Source: Brachybacterium sp. P6-10-X1 (GTDB taxonomy: Bacteria > Actinomycetota > Actinomycetes > Actinomycetales > Dermabacteraceae). From it: a DNA stretch of 64,000 nucleotides. Under the pieces are notes generated by a model that searched no databases, had not been told where the DNA came from, and saw only the letters and a program-made list of their open reading frames with translations. A program made the translations under genes and the position numbers. The DNA lies in assembly GCF_001969445.1 (NCBI RefSeq), contig NZ_CP017297.1, positions 3,720,001 to 3,784,000 of the forward strand, written 5' to 3'. This document shows positions 1 to 7,641 of the stretch, piece after piece; within the stretch, counting starts at the first letter, position 1; each line of letters opens with the position of its first letter.

Positions 1-275
1 GTGCTCGACGGTGCCTCGCAGCGCCGTGTCCCGCGCTCGGCCGAGCGGACCGCGTCCGGGGGCGAGCGGCAGCCCGGGTGGGGGACGGTGCCGACTGGGC
101 AGGGCGAGCGGGGAGAGCGAGGCGGTGGCGTAGGGGAGGCCGGTCAGCTCGTGCAGCAGCTCGGCACCGAAGCAGGTGCCCTCGCCTTCTGGCCCCGCCC
201 CTGCAGGGCCCGGGCGAGGCCGAGCAGAGGATGCAGATGTCCCGCGAAGGGGGTGGCAGCCAGCAGAACCCGCAT
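1..275 (-). pseudogene. MGT-type (GT1) glycosyltransferase, internally deleted; continues off the left edge
   Basis: Reading leftward from an ATG at 275, the first 28 codons encode the N-terminal beta-strand and loop of a GT-B glycosyltransferase (MRVLLAATPFAGHLHPLLGL, then ARALQGRG). That frame then stops at 144. From about 198 down to 1 another minus-strand frame stays open and encodes a later stretch of the same fold (GAELLHELTGLPYATASLSP, then PLALPSR and GRGPLGRARD). In intact family members about 100 residues separate these two blocks; here they nearly abut, so a deletion plus a frame change has joined them near 185-200. The gene follows the SDR at 299-1063 on the same strand with a 23 bp gap. 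A sequencing error alone would not explain the missing middle. Confidence 0.75.
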
Positions 276-298
276 CGGAACGTCCCGTCGTCGAGTGC

Positions 299-1063
299 TC
301 ACCGCCCGCGCTCGGCGAGCCTCGCCATGAGGCCGGACGGCGCGAGCTGCGCGAGGGTCCAGATCGCTCGGTACCGCCGACTCGGCACCGACACGGCCTT
401 GCCCCGCTCGACGTCCCGCAACGACTCGGTCACCACCCGCGGTGCTTCGAGCCACAGCCAGTTCGGGATGCCTTCCTCGCCCTTCGGCAACCCCAGCCGG
501 GCGTGGAAGTCCGTGTGGGTGTACCCGGGGCACACCGCCGTCACGATGACCCCGCGGGACGCGTACTGCGCGTTCGCCCAGCGGGAGAACATCACCAGCC
601 ATGCCTTGCAGGCGGCGTAGGTGGAGCGCGGCATGACGGCGGAGGCCGAGGCGATGTTGAGGATCGTGCCCGAACGCCGGGCCAGCATGCTCGGCAGCAC
701 GGCGTGCATGAGCCGCATCGGCACCTCGTCGTGCAGCCGCAGGTGGCGCACCTCGTCCTCGATGTCGTTGGTCTCGAAAGCCAGCGGCAGCCCGAACCCG
801 GCGCTGTTGATCAGCGTCGCGACGGGCCGTGCCGGGTCGGTGAGGCGGCTGGTGACCGCGGCGATGCCCTCAAAGCAGGTCAGGTCCGCGCTGAGCACCT
901 CGACGTCGACCGCGCCCTCGCGCGTCAGTTCGGCGGCCAGCTGTTCGAGCCGGGCGGCGTCCCGGGCGACGAGCACGAGGCGGTCTCCGCGTCGGGCGAG
1001 CCGGCGGGCGTACTCGGTGCCGAGGCCGGAGCTGGCGCCGGTGATCAGGGACGTCGATGTCAT
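299..1063 (-). CDS. SDR family NAD(P)-dependent oxidoreductase
   Basis: This 254-residue protein is a classical short-chain dehydrogenase, a cytosolic oxidoreductase of unknown substrate. The Rossmann motif TGASSGLG is at residues 6-13, the NSAG-type strand is mid-protein, and the catalytic Y-x-x-x-K appears as YAACK. Longer starts exist upstream, but homology begins at the ATG at 1063. There is no ribosome-binding site; instead TAGGCT lies 7 nt upstream, so the transcript is probably leaderless. The broken glycosyltransferase follows on the same strand, so the two may once have formed an operon. The substrate cannot be told from sequence. Confidence 0.9.
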   Translation of the reverse strand: MTSTSLITGASSGLGTEYARRLARRGDRLVLVARDAARLEQLAAELTREGAVDVEVLSADLTCFEGIAAVTSRLTDPARPVATLINSAGFGLPLAFETNDIEDEVRHLRLHDEVPMRLMHAVLPSMLARRSGTILNIASASAVMPRSTYAACKAWLVMFSRWANAQYASRGVIVTAVCPGYTHTDFHARLGLPKGEEGIPNWLWLEAPRVVTESLRDVERGKAVSVPSRRYRAIWTLAQLAPSGLMARLAERGR

Positions 1064-1070
1064 GGCGCCG

Positions 1071-1076
1071 AGCCTA
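1071..1076 (-). promoter_or_regulatory. -10 element (TAGGCT) of the SDR gene, leaderless arrangement
   Basis: TAGGCT on the minus strand is separated by 7 nt from the ATG at 1063, and no Shine-Dalgarno sequence lies between. This fits a transcript starting at or next to the A of the start codon. Confidence 0.55.
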
Positions 1077-1189
1077 GTCACCGCCGGACCGCCGTTCACC
1101 TCGCGCGCAGAGGACGCCCCTGCAGTGTCCCGTCGCCCCGTCGGCCGCACCGAGCGGCCTTCCCCACCTGGCCTGCGGGGGCTGGGGGA

Positions 1190-1195
1190 TACGGT
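1190..1195 (+). promoter_or_regulatory. Candidate -10 (TACGGT) for the ABC-class ATPase gene
   Basis: TACGGT matches the -10 hexamer seen before several other genes here. It would give a 5' leader of roughly 80 nt before the ATG at 1281. No convincing -35 is visible. Confidence 0.35.
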
Positions 1196-1280
1196 GGCCG
1201 ACCGAGATCTCCGGACACGGCGCCCACAGGGCGCATGATCGGCCCCGCCGTGTCCCCGCCGACGCGAAAGGCCGGTGCCC

Positions 1281-2990
1281 ATGAGCGGCGACGCCGATTC
1301 CCTCCGACAGCTCCTCACCTCGATTGACGGCCGCGGCTACGGCTCCTACAAGCAGCTGAAGGGCACCTACGACCTCGGCCTATGCCGCCTGATCGTGGAC
1401 CACGTGCAGGTCGACCCCTTCGCCCCGCCGTCCCTGATGCGCCTGGTCCTCGACCGGGCCGCCGCCGACCTCCCCGAGGACCTCGTCAGCGACCGACGAG
1501 GACGCGTCGCGACCACCGACTACCTGGCCCGCGCCGTCGCCGCCGCCGCACGGTCGATCGACGGCGTCAGCATCGGCACGCCGCAGCAGGAAGTCCTCGA
1601 ACGCACCAGCGTCGCCCTCACCGGGCAGGGCCTCGAGGCGCGGATCGCAGTCCAGCTGCCCGCCGCCGGCCGGCGGATCAAGGGCCGCCAGGCGACCCGG
1701 CTGCTCACCGAGGACCTGCCCCGGATCGCCGAGGTCGCATTGGTCCACGCGAGCCTCGATGCCGCGGCCCTGCGCGCGCACGTGACCCTCCACCGCGACC
1801 AGGAGGCCCTGCGCGACCAGCTCGCCGAGCGGGGCCTGGTGGCCTTCGTCGGCGACGGGGCGATCCTGCCGCGCCGCTCGGGCGACTCCGACCTGCCGCT
1901 GCAGCAGGGAGCCGTCCCGTTCCGCGGCCCCGAGTCCCGGCAGGTCAGCTTCGACCTGCCCAGCGGGGCCCGCGTGAGCGGGATGGGCGTCCCCGACGGG
2001 GTCACCGTCATCGTCGGCGGCGGGTACCACGGCAAATCCACCCTGCTGCGAGCCATCGAACGCGGCGTCTACCCGCACCGCCTCAGCGACGGCCGCGAAT
2101 GGGTGATCACCCGGGCCGACGTCGCCTCCGTCCGCGCCGAGGACGGACGCTCCGTGGCCGGGGTCGACATCTCGCCGTTCATCACCGGCCTGCCCTCGGG
2201 CACCGACACCCGCAGCTTCTCGACCACCAACGCCTCGGGCTCGACCTCCCAGGCCGCCACCCTCGTCGAAGCGATCGACGCCGGCGCCTCCGCGCTGCTG
2301 ATCGACGAGGACACCTCGGCCACCAACTTCATGATCCGCGACGAGCGCATGCGCGCCCTGATCCCGGCCGAGCGCGAACCCATCACCCCGTTCGTCGACC
2401 GCATCCGCCCGCTGCACACGGAACGCGGGGTCTCCACCGTGCTGGTCGCCGGCGGCTCCGGCGCCTTCTTCGACGTCGCCGACCACGTGATCGCCCTGGA
2501 TGAGTACGTGCCCCACGACGTCACCGAACGAGCCCGCGCGCTCGCCGACGACGCCACCCCGCGGCCTGAACAGCCGGTGTTCGGGCCCTCGCGATCCCGG
2601 ACCCCGGCCTCCGGAGCCCTGCGCCCGACGAGCAAGACCAAGCCCGCCACCGCACGCGGCCGCGGGACCATCCGCTTCGGACGCGAGAACATCGACCTGG
2701 CGGCCGTGTCCCAGCTGGTCGATGCCGCACAGACCGAAGCGATCGCCAAGGCTCTCGACCGTCTGGCCGAGCTGCTGGAGCAGGCGGGAGCATCCGAGCG
2801 CCCCGGTCCGTCGGGCTCCGCTCTCACGCTCGACGCGGTGATCGCCGACCTGTTCGAGCATCTCGACGCCGAGGGGCTCGAGGCGCTCTCGCCCCATCGC
2901 GGCCACCCCGGCCACCTCGCGCGGCCGCGGCCGCTGGAGGTCCATGCCGCGGTGAACCGCTACCGGGGGCTGCGGCTCGACCAGGGGTGA
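1281..2990 (+). CDS. ABC-class ATPase domain protein (PF09818-like)
   Basis: The 569-residue product belongs to the predicted ATPases of the ABC class, soluble proteins without a membrane partner whose role is not established. A GGGYHGKST Walker A loop (about residue 245) is followed by the family's SDGREW-type segment and a Walker B strand ALLIDEDTSATNF. The C-terminal region after about residue 440 is basic and Pro/Ala-rich, then helical. ATG 1281 has GAAAGG nine bases upstream; a GTG six bases earlier is too close to that site. It stands alone between divergent and downstream single genes, so context gives no pathway. Confidence 0.85.
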   Translation: MSGDADSLRQLLTSIDGRGYGSYKQLKGTYDLGLCRLIVDHVQVDPFAPPSLMRLVLDRAAADLPEDLVSDRRGRVATTDYLARAVAAAARSIDGVSIGTPQQEVLERTSVALTGQGLEARIAVQLPAAGRRIKGRQATRLLTEDLPRIAEVALVHASLDAAALRAHVTLHRDQEALRDQLAERGLVAFVGDGAILPRRSGDSDLPLQQGAVPFRGPESRQVSFDLPSGARVSGMGVPDGVTVIVGGGYHGKSTLLRAIERGVYPHRLSDGREWVITRADVASVRAEDGRSVAGVDISPFITGLPSGTDTRSFSTTNASGSTSQAATLVEAIDAGASALLIDEDTSATNFMIRDERMRALIPAEREPITPFVDRIRPLHTERGVSTVLVAGGSGAFFDVADHVIALDEYVPHDVTERARALADDATPRPEQPVFGPSRSRTPASGALRPTSKTKPATARGRGTIRFGRENIDLAAVSQLVDAAQTEAIAKALDRLAELLEQAGASERPGPSGSALTLDAVIADLFEHLDAEGLEALSPHRGHPGHLARPRPLEVHAAVNRYRGLRLDQG

Positions 2991-3097
2991 CCGACCAGCC
3001 GTTGCTCCTGAGGGTCCCTGGGCCCGGTCGGCGCAGACCTCCGTGCGACGAACTGCGCGCTCCCGTGCCACCCGCATCGACCGTTCGGCCCGGAACA

Positions 3098-3126
3098 TTG
3101 CCGCAGCGTGCGGGGCTCGTTAGCGT
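3098..3126 (+). promoter_or_regulatory. dps promoter
   Basis: TTGCCG (3098-3103) and TAGCGT (3121-3126) are separated by exactly 17 bp, a good vegetative-type promoter. The start codon lies 40 bp further with its own ribosome-binding site. Confidence 0.6.
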
Positions 3127-3166
3127 GGACAGCGTCCGAGCAGTTCATCGACAAGGAGGACTTCTC

Positions 3167-3697
3167 ATGAACGACACCGTCACGGTTCCCGATCCCGCCG
3201 GCGCGAAGCGCACGACGACGGAGAACGCCGAGAGCGGCTTCCTCGCCCCCGCGGGGCTGTCCAAGAACCTCCAGGCCGTCCTCGTGGACCTCACCGCACT
3301 GCACCTGGTGGGCAAGCAGGCGCACTGGAACATCGTCGGCCCGAACTTCCGCGACCTGCACCTGAACCTCGACGAGGTCGTCGACATCGCCCGCGCGAGC
3401 GCCGATGACATCGCCGAGCGGATGCGCGCTTTGCACGCCACGCCCGACGCCCGCCCGGCCGTGGTCGCCGAGCAGACCTCCCTGCCCGAGTTCCCGCAGG
3501 GCGAGGTGCTCACCCACGACGCGATCGACCTGATGACCACGGCGATCGAGAAGACGGTGGGCACCATGCGCACCGTCCATGACGAGGTCGACGACGCCGA
3601 CCCCACCTCGGCGGACATCCTGCACGCCGTCCTCGAGAAGCTCGAGCAGCAGGCCTGGTTCATCAGCGCGGAGACCCGCACCCCGAAGCAGCGCTGA
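3167..3697 (+). CDS. dps: Dps-type DNA-protection ferritin
   Basis: The 176-residue protein is a miniferritin that oxidises and stores iron and shields DNA in starvation or oxidative stress; it assembles as a dodecamer in the cytoplasm. The ferroxidase signature is visible as KQAHWNIVGPNFRDLHLNLD followed by DDIAERM, with the conserved His, Asp and Glu ligands. The N-terminal 30 residues are an unstructured polar tail of the kind that can touch DNA. AAGGAGGA (3153-3160) sits at good distance from ATG 3167. A strong hairpin follows the gene, so it is monocistronic. Confidence 0.95.
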   Translation: MNDTVTVPDPAGAKRTTTENAESGFLAPAGLSKNLQAVLVDLTALHLVGKQAHWNIVGPNFRDLHLNLDEVVDIARASADDIAERMRALHATPDARPAVVAEQTSLPEFPQGEVLTHDAIDLMTTAIEKTVGTMRTVHDEVDDADPTSADILHAVLEKLEQQAWFISAETRTPKQR

Positions 3698-3714
3698 CCC
3701 GCTTCCCCGACGGC

Positions 3715-3750
3715 GAGGGCCGGGCCGCGAGTGATCGCGGCCCGGCCCTC
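3715..3750 (+). terminator. Terminator hairpin after dps
   Basis: A perfect 15-bp inverted repeat (arms 3715-3729 and 3736-3750, 6-nt loop) begins 17 bp after the dps stop codon. No long T-tract follows, as is usual in such GC-rich genomes. Confidence 0.75.
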
Positions 3751-3904
3751 CGCTGTGACCGGTGGCGACCGCCCGGAGCAGGTACCGTCGACATCATCGA
3801 CGGCGGTGCCCTCCTCACCCGATCCCACCGCCTCCTGCTCACCCTCGGGGACCTCACTCCGGAGACCCCACCCCCGAGAGCCCGACCCCGGACGAAGGAG
3901 CGCC

Positions 3905-4555
3905 ATGAGCGTCCCCCACCTGCTCGACCACGTCGTCATCGCCGGCCCCGACCTGGGCGAGATCGTGGACTGGTTCCGCGAGCTGACCGGCGTCACCGCC
4001 GCGCCCGGCGGCACCCATCCCTCCGGGACCGCCAACGCGCTGGTCGCCCTCACCGTCGGCGGCCAGCCGCGCCCGCACTACCTCGAGCTGATCGGACCCG
4101 ATCCCGACCGGGACGAGGAGGAGCTGCCGAAGACCTTCAGCATCAACCGCCTCAAGAAGCCCACCCTGATCACCTACGCCGTGCATCCCACGGGCATCGA
4201 CCAGGTCGTCGAGCACGCCCGCGCCGAGGGCTTCGACCCCGGCGAGGTGCAGGACCTCTCCCGCCGCACCCCGGACGGCGAGCTGTTGCAGTGGCGGCTG
4301 ACCCAGGCGCAGGCCCCGCGCAACTACGGCGTCCCCTTCCTCATCGACTGGGGTGAGACGACTCAGCCCGGTCTCGGTGACCTGCCCGCGATCGAGCTGC
4401 TGAGCTTCGAGCGCGTCGAGGTCGACCCGGCACCGCAGCAGAAGGCCACCGCCGCGCTCGGCCTCGGCGACGGCGTCGCCGAGGTCCGTGAGGGGCGCGG
4501 GTCCCGATTCGTGCTGCAGCTGCGCACCGAGGATGGCCGCGAGGTCGAGATCTGA
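3905..4555 (+). CDS. VOC superfamily protein (Glyoxalase_3-like)
   Basis: The 216-residue product starts with the VOC pattern LLDHVVIAGPDLGEIVDWF and has the repeated beta-alpha-beta halves of the glyoxalase_3 (PF13468-like) branch, which lacks an assigned reaction. Central segments such as PHYLELIGPDP and LSRRTPDGELLQWRL are typical of that branch. The start ATG 3905 is preceded by GAAGGAG at 3894-3900. It stands alone between two terminator-like hairpins. A metal-dependent lyase, isomerase or dioxygenase role is possible, but the sequence does not decide. Confidence 0.8.
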   Translation: MSVPHLLDHVVIAGPDLGEIVDWFRELTGVTAAPGGTHPSGTANALVALTVGGQPRPHYLELIGPDPDRDEEELPKTFSINRLKKPTLITYAVHPTGIDQVVEHARAEGFDPGEVQDLSRRTPDGELLQWRLTQAQAPRNYGVPFLIDWGETTQPGLGDLPAIELLSFERVEVDPAPQQKATAALGLGDGVAEVREGRGSRFVLQLRTEDGREVEI

Positions 4556-4557
4556 GG

Positions 4558-4618
4558 CGACGCAGCGACCACCAGGCGCGGATCACGTCCCGGTCGAGGG
4601 AGCGCGACCGTTGCGTCG
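4558..4618 (+). terminator. Candidate terminator after the VOC gene
   Basis: Nested inverted repeats follow the stop codon: outer arms CGACGCA (4558-4564) and TGCGTCG (4612-4618), inner arms CGGTCG (4591-4596) and CGACCG (4605-4610). There is no T-run, so termination is inferred from position only. Confidence 0.4.
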
Positions 4619-4718
4619 GTGGCTCCTTCGAGCTCCCAGACTGCAATGCGCGCAACGGTGGAAGGTACCGAGTGCCACAGCCTCGTCGGCCCCGAGGGCG
4701 CGGCCGCGCCGTTCCCGC

Positions 4719-4724
4719 TATCGT
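4719..4724 (+). promoter_or_regulatory. Candidate -10 (TATCGT) of the enolase-superfamily gene
   Basis: TATCGT lies 37 nt before the ATG at 4762, which has its own GGAAGGAGA ribosome-binding site. No clear -35 is seen. Confidence 0.35.
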
Positions 4725-4761
4725 CGGCGGTCTCAGCCGGCACAGGAAGGAGAGACCACCG

Positions 4762-5934
4762 ATGCTCACGATCTCCCGGGTCGACACCTTCGTCCTCCGA
4801 GCGCCTCTGGGCGCCGACCGCTTCTACTCCTCCCAGGCCGAGTTCCCCGAGCGCACCTCGCTGCTGGTGCGTCTGACCAGCACGGAGGGCGAGGTCGGCT
4901 GGGGCGAGGGCGGTCAGTACGGCCCCGCCGAGCCGGTCCGCGCCTGCCTCGAGGACGTGCTCGCCCCGCAGCTGCTGGCGATGCGCGATGCCTCGCCCGG
5001 GGTGGTGTGGGACCTGCTGTACGCCCGCACCCGGGACTTCGGCCAGCGCGGCCCCTACATCGAGGCGCTCAGCGCGATCGACATCGCCCTGTGGGACCTG
5101 CTCGGCACGCGCCTCGGCGCCCCGGTCAGCGAGCTCATCGGAGGTCGGCACCGCGAGAGCGTCCACGCCTACGGCACCGGCGGCTACTACACCTCCGTCG
5201 GCTTCGACCCGGAACGGGGCCTGCAGCAGCTCGGCGACAGCGTCGCCGGCTACGCCGAGCAGGGCCTGACGATGCTGAAGATGAAGATCGGCCTGCTGCC
5301 CATCGCCCAGGACGCCCAGCGCGTCGCCACCGTGCGCGAGCGGCTCGGCGACGAGTTCGTGCTCGCGGCCGACGCGAACCATGCCTACAACGCCCGGACG
5401 GCGATCGCCATGGGCCGCGTGCTCGACCAGCACGGCTTCGTCTTCTTCGAGGAGCCCGTGCCGCCGGAGGACCGCGAGGGCTACGCGCGGGTGCGCGACC
5501 GCCTGGACCTCGCGATCGCCGGGGGAGAGGCCGAGTACACCCGCTTCGGCTTCCGGGACCTCCTCGGTGCCGGCTGCGTGGACATCATCCAGCCCGATAT
5601 CTGCGTGACCGGAGGGATCACGGAGGTCCAGCGCATCATCGCCCTCGCCTCGGCCCACAACCTGCGCACCATCCCGCACGTGTGGGGCTCCGGGATCGCC
5701 GTGGCTGCGGCGCTGCAGGTGTGCAGCACACTGCCGCAGGTGCCGTACACCCATCGCCCGGTGCCGCTGGAGAACGAGCCGGTCATCGAGTTCGACCGCA
5801 CGCGCAATCCGCTGCGCGACGAGCTGCTCACCACGCCCTTCACCCTCGAGGACGGTCGAGTAGCGGTGCCGTCCGAGCCGGGTCTCGGGGTCGAGGTGGA
5901 CATGGACGTCGTCGAGACGTACGCCGTCCACTGA
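4762..5934 (+). CDS. Enolase superfamily enzyme (mandelate racemase/muconate lactonizing type), probable sugar-acid dehydratase
   Basis: This 390-residue protein has the N-terminal capping domain and C-terminal modified TIM barrel of the mandelate racemase subgroup. Visible active-site elements in order are MLKMKIG (catalytic Lys pair), AADANHAYN (first metal Asp), FFEEPVPPED (second metal Glu), GGEAEYTRF (third metal Glu) and PHVWGSGIA (His on strand seven). Such enzymes remove a proton next to a carboxylate; dehydration of an aldonic acid is the commonest activity. GGAAGGAGA precedes ATG 4762. The next gene is an SDR on the same strand 183 bp away, a frequent partner in sugar-acid catabolism. 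The substrate is unknown. Confidence 0.85.
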   Translation: MLTISRVDTFVLRAPLGADRFYSSQAEFPERTSLLVRLTSTEGEVGWGEGGQYGPAEPVRACLEDVLAPQLLAMRDASPGVVWDLLYARTRDFGQRGPYIEALSAIDIALWDLLGTRLGAPVSELIGGRHRESVHAYGTGGYYTSVGFDPERGLQQLGDSVAGYAEQGLTMLKMKIGLLPIAQDAQRVATVRERLGDEFVLAADANHAYNARTAIAMGRVLDQHGFVFFEEPVPPEDREGYARVRDRLDLAIAGGEAEYTRFGFRDLLGAGCVDIIQPDICVTGGITEVQRIIALASAHNLRTIPHVWGSGIAVAAALQVCSTLPQVPYTHRPVPLENEPVIEFDRTRNPLRDELLTTPFTLEDGRVAVPSEPGLGVEVDMDVVETYAVH

Positions 5935-6002
5935 TCTGTCCCTCGAGCAGTTCTCGCGCGCCGCGGCCAGCAGCGCTCCGGTGAACGCCCAGCCGCTCGG
6001 TT

Positions 6003-6008
6003 TACGAT
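6003..6008 (+). promoter_or_regulatory. Candidate -10 (TACGAT) of the SDR gene at 6118
   Basis: TACGAT lies 109 nt upstream of ATG 6118. It is the best -10-like hexamer in the 183-bp gap, but no -35 supports it. Confidence 0.25.
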
Positions 6009-6117
6009 GCGAGGAGTCCGGGCGGAGCTCTGCGAGCTCGACGCGAACGCAGGTCTTCGGGGGCGGGCACCCCACCTCACGAGCTCCCCCAGCGGGAACC
6101 GAGCGAAGGAGCGACAG

Positions 6118-6954
6118 ATGCAGGACGTCCTGGTCGTGATCGGAACCGGCGGCATGGGGGAGGCGATCGCCCGGCGCAGCGGAGCGGGACAGCAGGTGCT
6201 GCTCGCCGACTTCGACGAGGCCGCCCTCGAGCGGGTCGGCACCGCGCTCGCCGGGGACGGCTTCGCCGTGACCACGCAGCAGGTGGACGTCTCCTCCCGC
6301 GACTCCATGGCGGCACTCGCCGCGGCCGCCGCGGAGCTCGGGCCGGTGCGGCACGTCGTGCACACCGCGGGCCTCTCGCCCCAGCAGGCGCCGACCGCGG
6401 CCGTGCTCACGGTCGACCTGTACGGCGTGGCCGTCAGCCTCGAGGAGTTCGGGAAGGTCATCGCCCCCGGCGGCGCGGGCGTGGTCATCGCGTCGATGGC
6501 TGGTGCCATGGCGGTCGGTCGTTTCCCGGGGGAGCTGGAGGCTGCCCTGTTGTCCACTCCCACCGAGGAGCTGCTGTCCCTGCCGTTCCTGCGGGAGGGC
6601 GCGCTGCCGGACTCCGGCGCCGCCTACAGTCTCGCCAAGCGCGCCAACCAGCTGCGCGTCCACGCCGCGGCCGCCGACTGGGGCGCCCGTGGGGCCCGCA
6701 TCAACTCCATCAGCCCCGGCGTGATCTCGACGCCCATGGGGCAGCACGAACTGGCCAGCGAGAACGGCGCCGGCATGCGCACCATGATCGACGGCTCCGG
6801 CAGCGGACGCATCGGCACCCCGGCGGACATCGCCGGCGCCGCCGCTTTCCTGCTCGGTCCCGACGCCAGCTTCATCACCGGGACGGACCTGCTGGTGGAC
6901 GGGGGAGTGGTGGCCGCGGTGCGCGCGGGAGGGATCGAGTTGCCGGGGGCGTGA
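6118..6954 (+). CDS. SDR family oxidoreductase
   Basis: The 278-residue protein carries an unusually short N-terminal nucleotide loop (GTGGMGEAIAR, residues 9-19). It has the active-site pattern YSLAK and a C-terminal TGTDLLVDGG segment, all standard for classical SDRs. An extra stretch around residues 140-165 (GELEAALLSTPTEELLSLPF) precedes the catalytic Tyr and may shape a substrate lid. GAAGGAG sits before ATG 6118. It follows the enolase-superfamily gene and could act in the same sugar-acid route, but that is inference from neighbourhood only. Confidence 0.85.
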   Translation: MQDVLVVIGTGGMGEAIARRSGAGQQVLLADFDEAALERVGTALAGDGFAVTTQQVDVSSRDSMAALAAAAAELGPVRHVVHTAGLSPQQAPTAAVLTVDLYGVAVSLEEFGKVIAPGGAGVVIASMAGAMAVGRFPGELEAALLSTPTEELLSLPFLREGALPDSGAAYSLAKRANQLRVHAAAADWGARGARINSISPGVISTPMGQHELASENGAGMRTMIDGSGSGRIGTPADIAGAAAFLLGPDASFITGTDLLVDGGVVAAVRAGGIELPGA

Positions 6955-7046
6955 GGGAAGACGCCATGCCTATGGGATCCGCTGGGAGTCCGGGCCACCT
7001 TTCGTGATGGCGAGCACGCTACGGGTGGGTACAAGGAGAGTGAATT

Positions 7047-7247
7047 ATGCACAATGCACGCAGGTCGACGCTGCTCTGGGGCGGTGTGGCCCTCGTCAGC
7101 CTGCTGCTGGCGTTCCTCGCGTACGGCAGCCACGCGCAGGGCTGGATGTCGAACGGCGTGGCTGTCCCGCCGGCCCTTGCTGGAGTCATCGGGTTCGCGG
7201 GCGCCGCACTTGTCACGGCTCATGGGCGGCGCTCGCCTCGGGACTGA
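7047..7247 (+). CDS. Small two-helix membrane protein, function unknown
   Basis: A 66-residue ORF with a strong AAGGAGAG ribosome-binding site (7033-7040) before ATG 7047. Two hydrophobic stretches, about residues 9-26 and 40-58, are joined by a short polar loop, and the C-terminus is basic (HGRRSPRD). This pattern predicts a small inner-membrane protein with both ends probably cytoplasmic. I recognise no family. Its codon third positions are slightly less GC-rich than those of the neighbours. The good start site argues that it is real. Confidence 0.6.
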   Translation: MHNARRSTLLWGGVALVSLLLAFLAYGSHAQGWMSNGVAVPPALAGVIGFAGAALVTAHGRRSPRD

Positions 7248-7641
7248 GCTGATTGACCGGTGCGGGCCGACGCTGACCGTGACGTCCTGATCGTGACTCC
7301 CTGCTCGCGGTGCAGCGCAGAGTCGGGGTACCGGGAATGTGCAACGGTCAAGTCGCGCCTTCGGGAGCTGGATCGTCATCGGCCTCTGCGACGCGCCGCT
7401 GACGGATGAGAGCCAGCTGAGCACGGGCCCACCTCCCACGACATCACGCACACCGATCCCGCAGGAGCTGCAGAACCCTGGTCATCCAGCTCCGCCATGA
7501 CCTCCCGGAGTCCCAGCGCAGCGGGCTGCGGGAGGACGGGTGAAATCGTCGTGGACGGGTGTGGCGGCGGCAGCGAGGTGCTCGGTAAGGTCGCTCGACC
7601 TGCTCCCGCGCGGAGCGTGCCATCCCCACCAGGAGTCACCG
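7248..7641. other. 394-bp gap before the Nramp-like gene
   Basis: No gene, repeat or recognised RNA element is visible. Short open frames on both strands lack a ribosome-binding site and resemble no family. I looked for a metal-responsive leader ahead of the transporter and found none I could support. Confidence 0.5.

Noticed and set aside
7248-7641. Metal-sensing riboswitch before the Nramp-like gene
   Set aside because: I could not find the paired helices or conserved loops of known Mn2+ or Mg2+ riboswitches.
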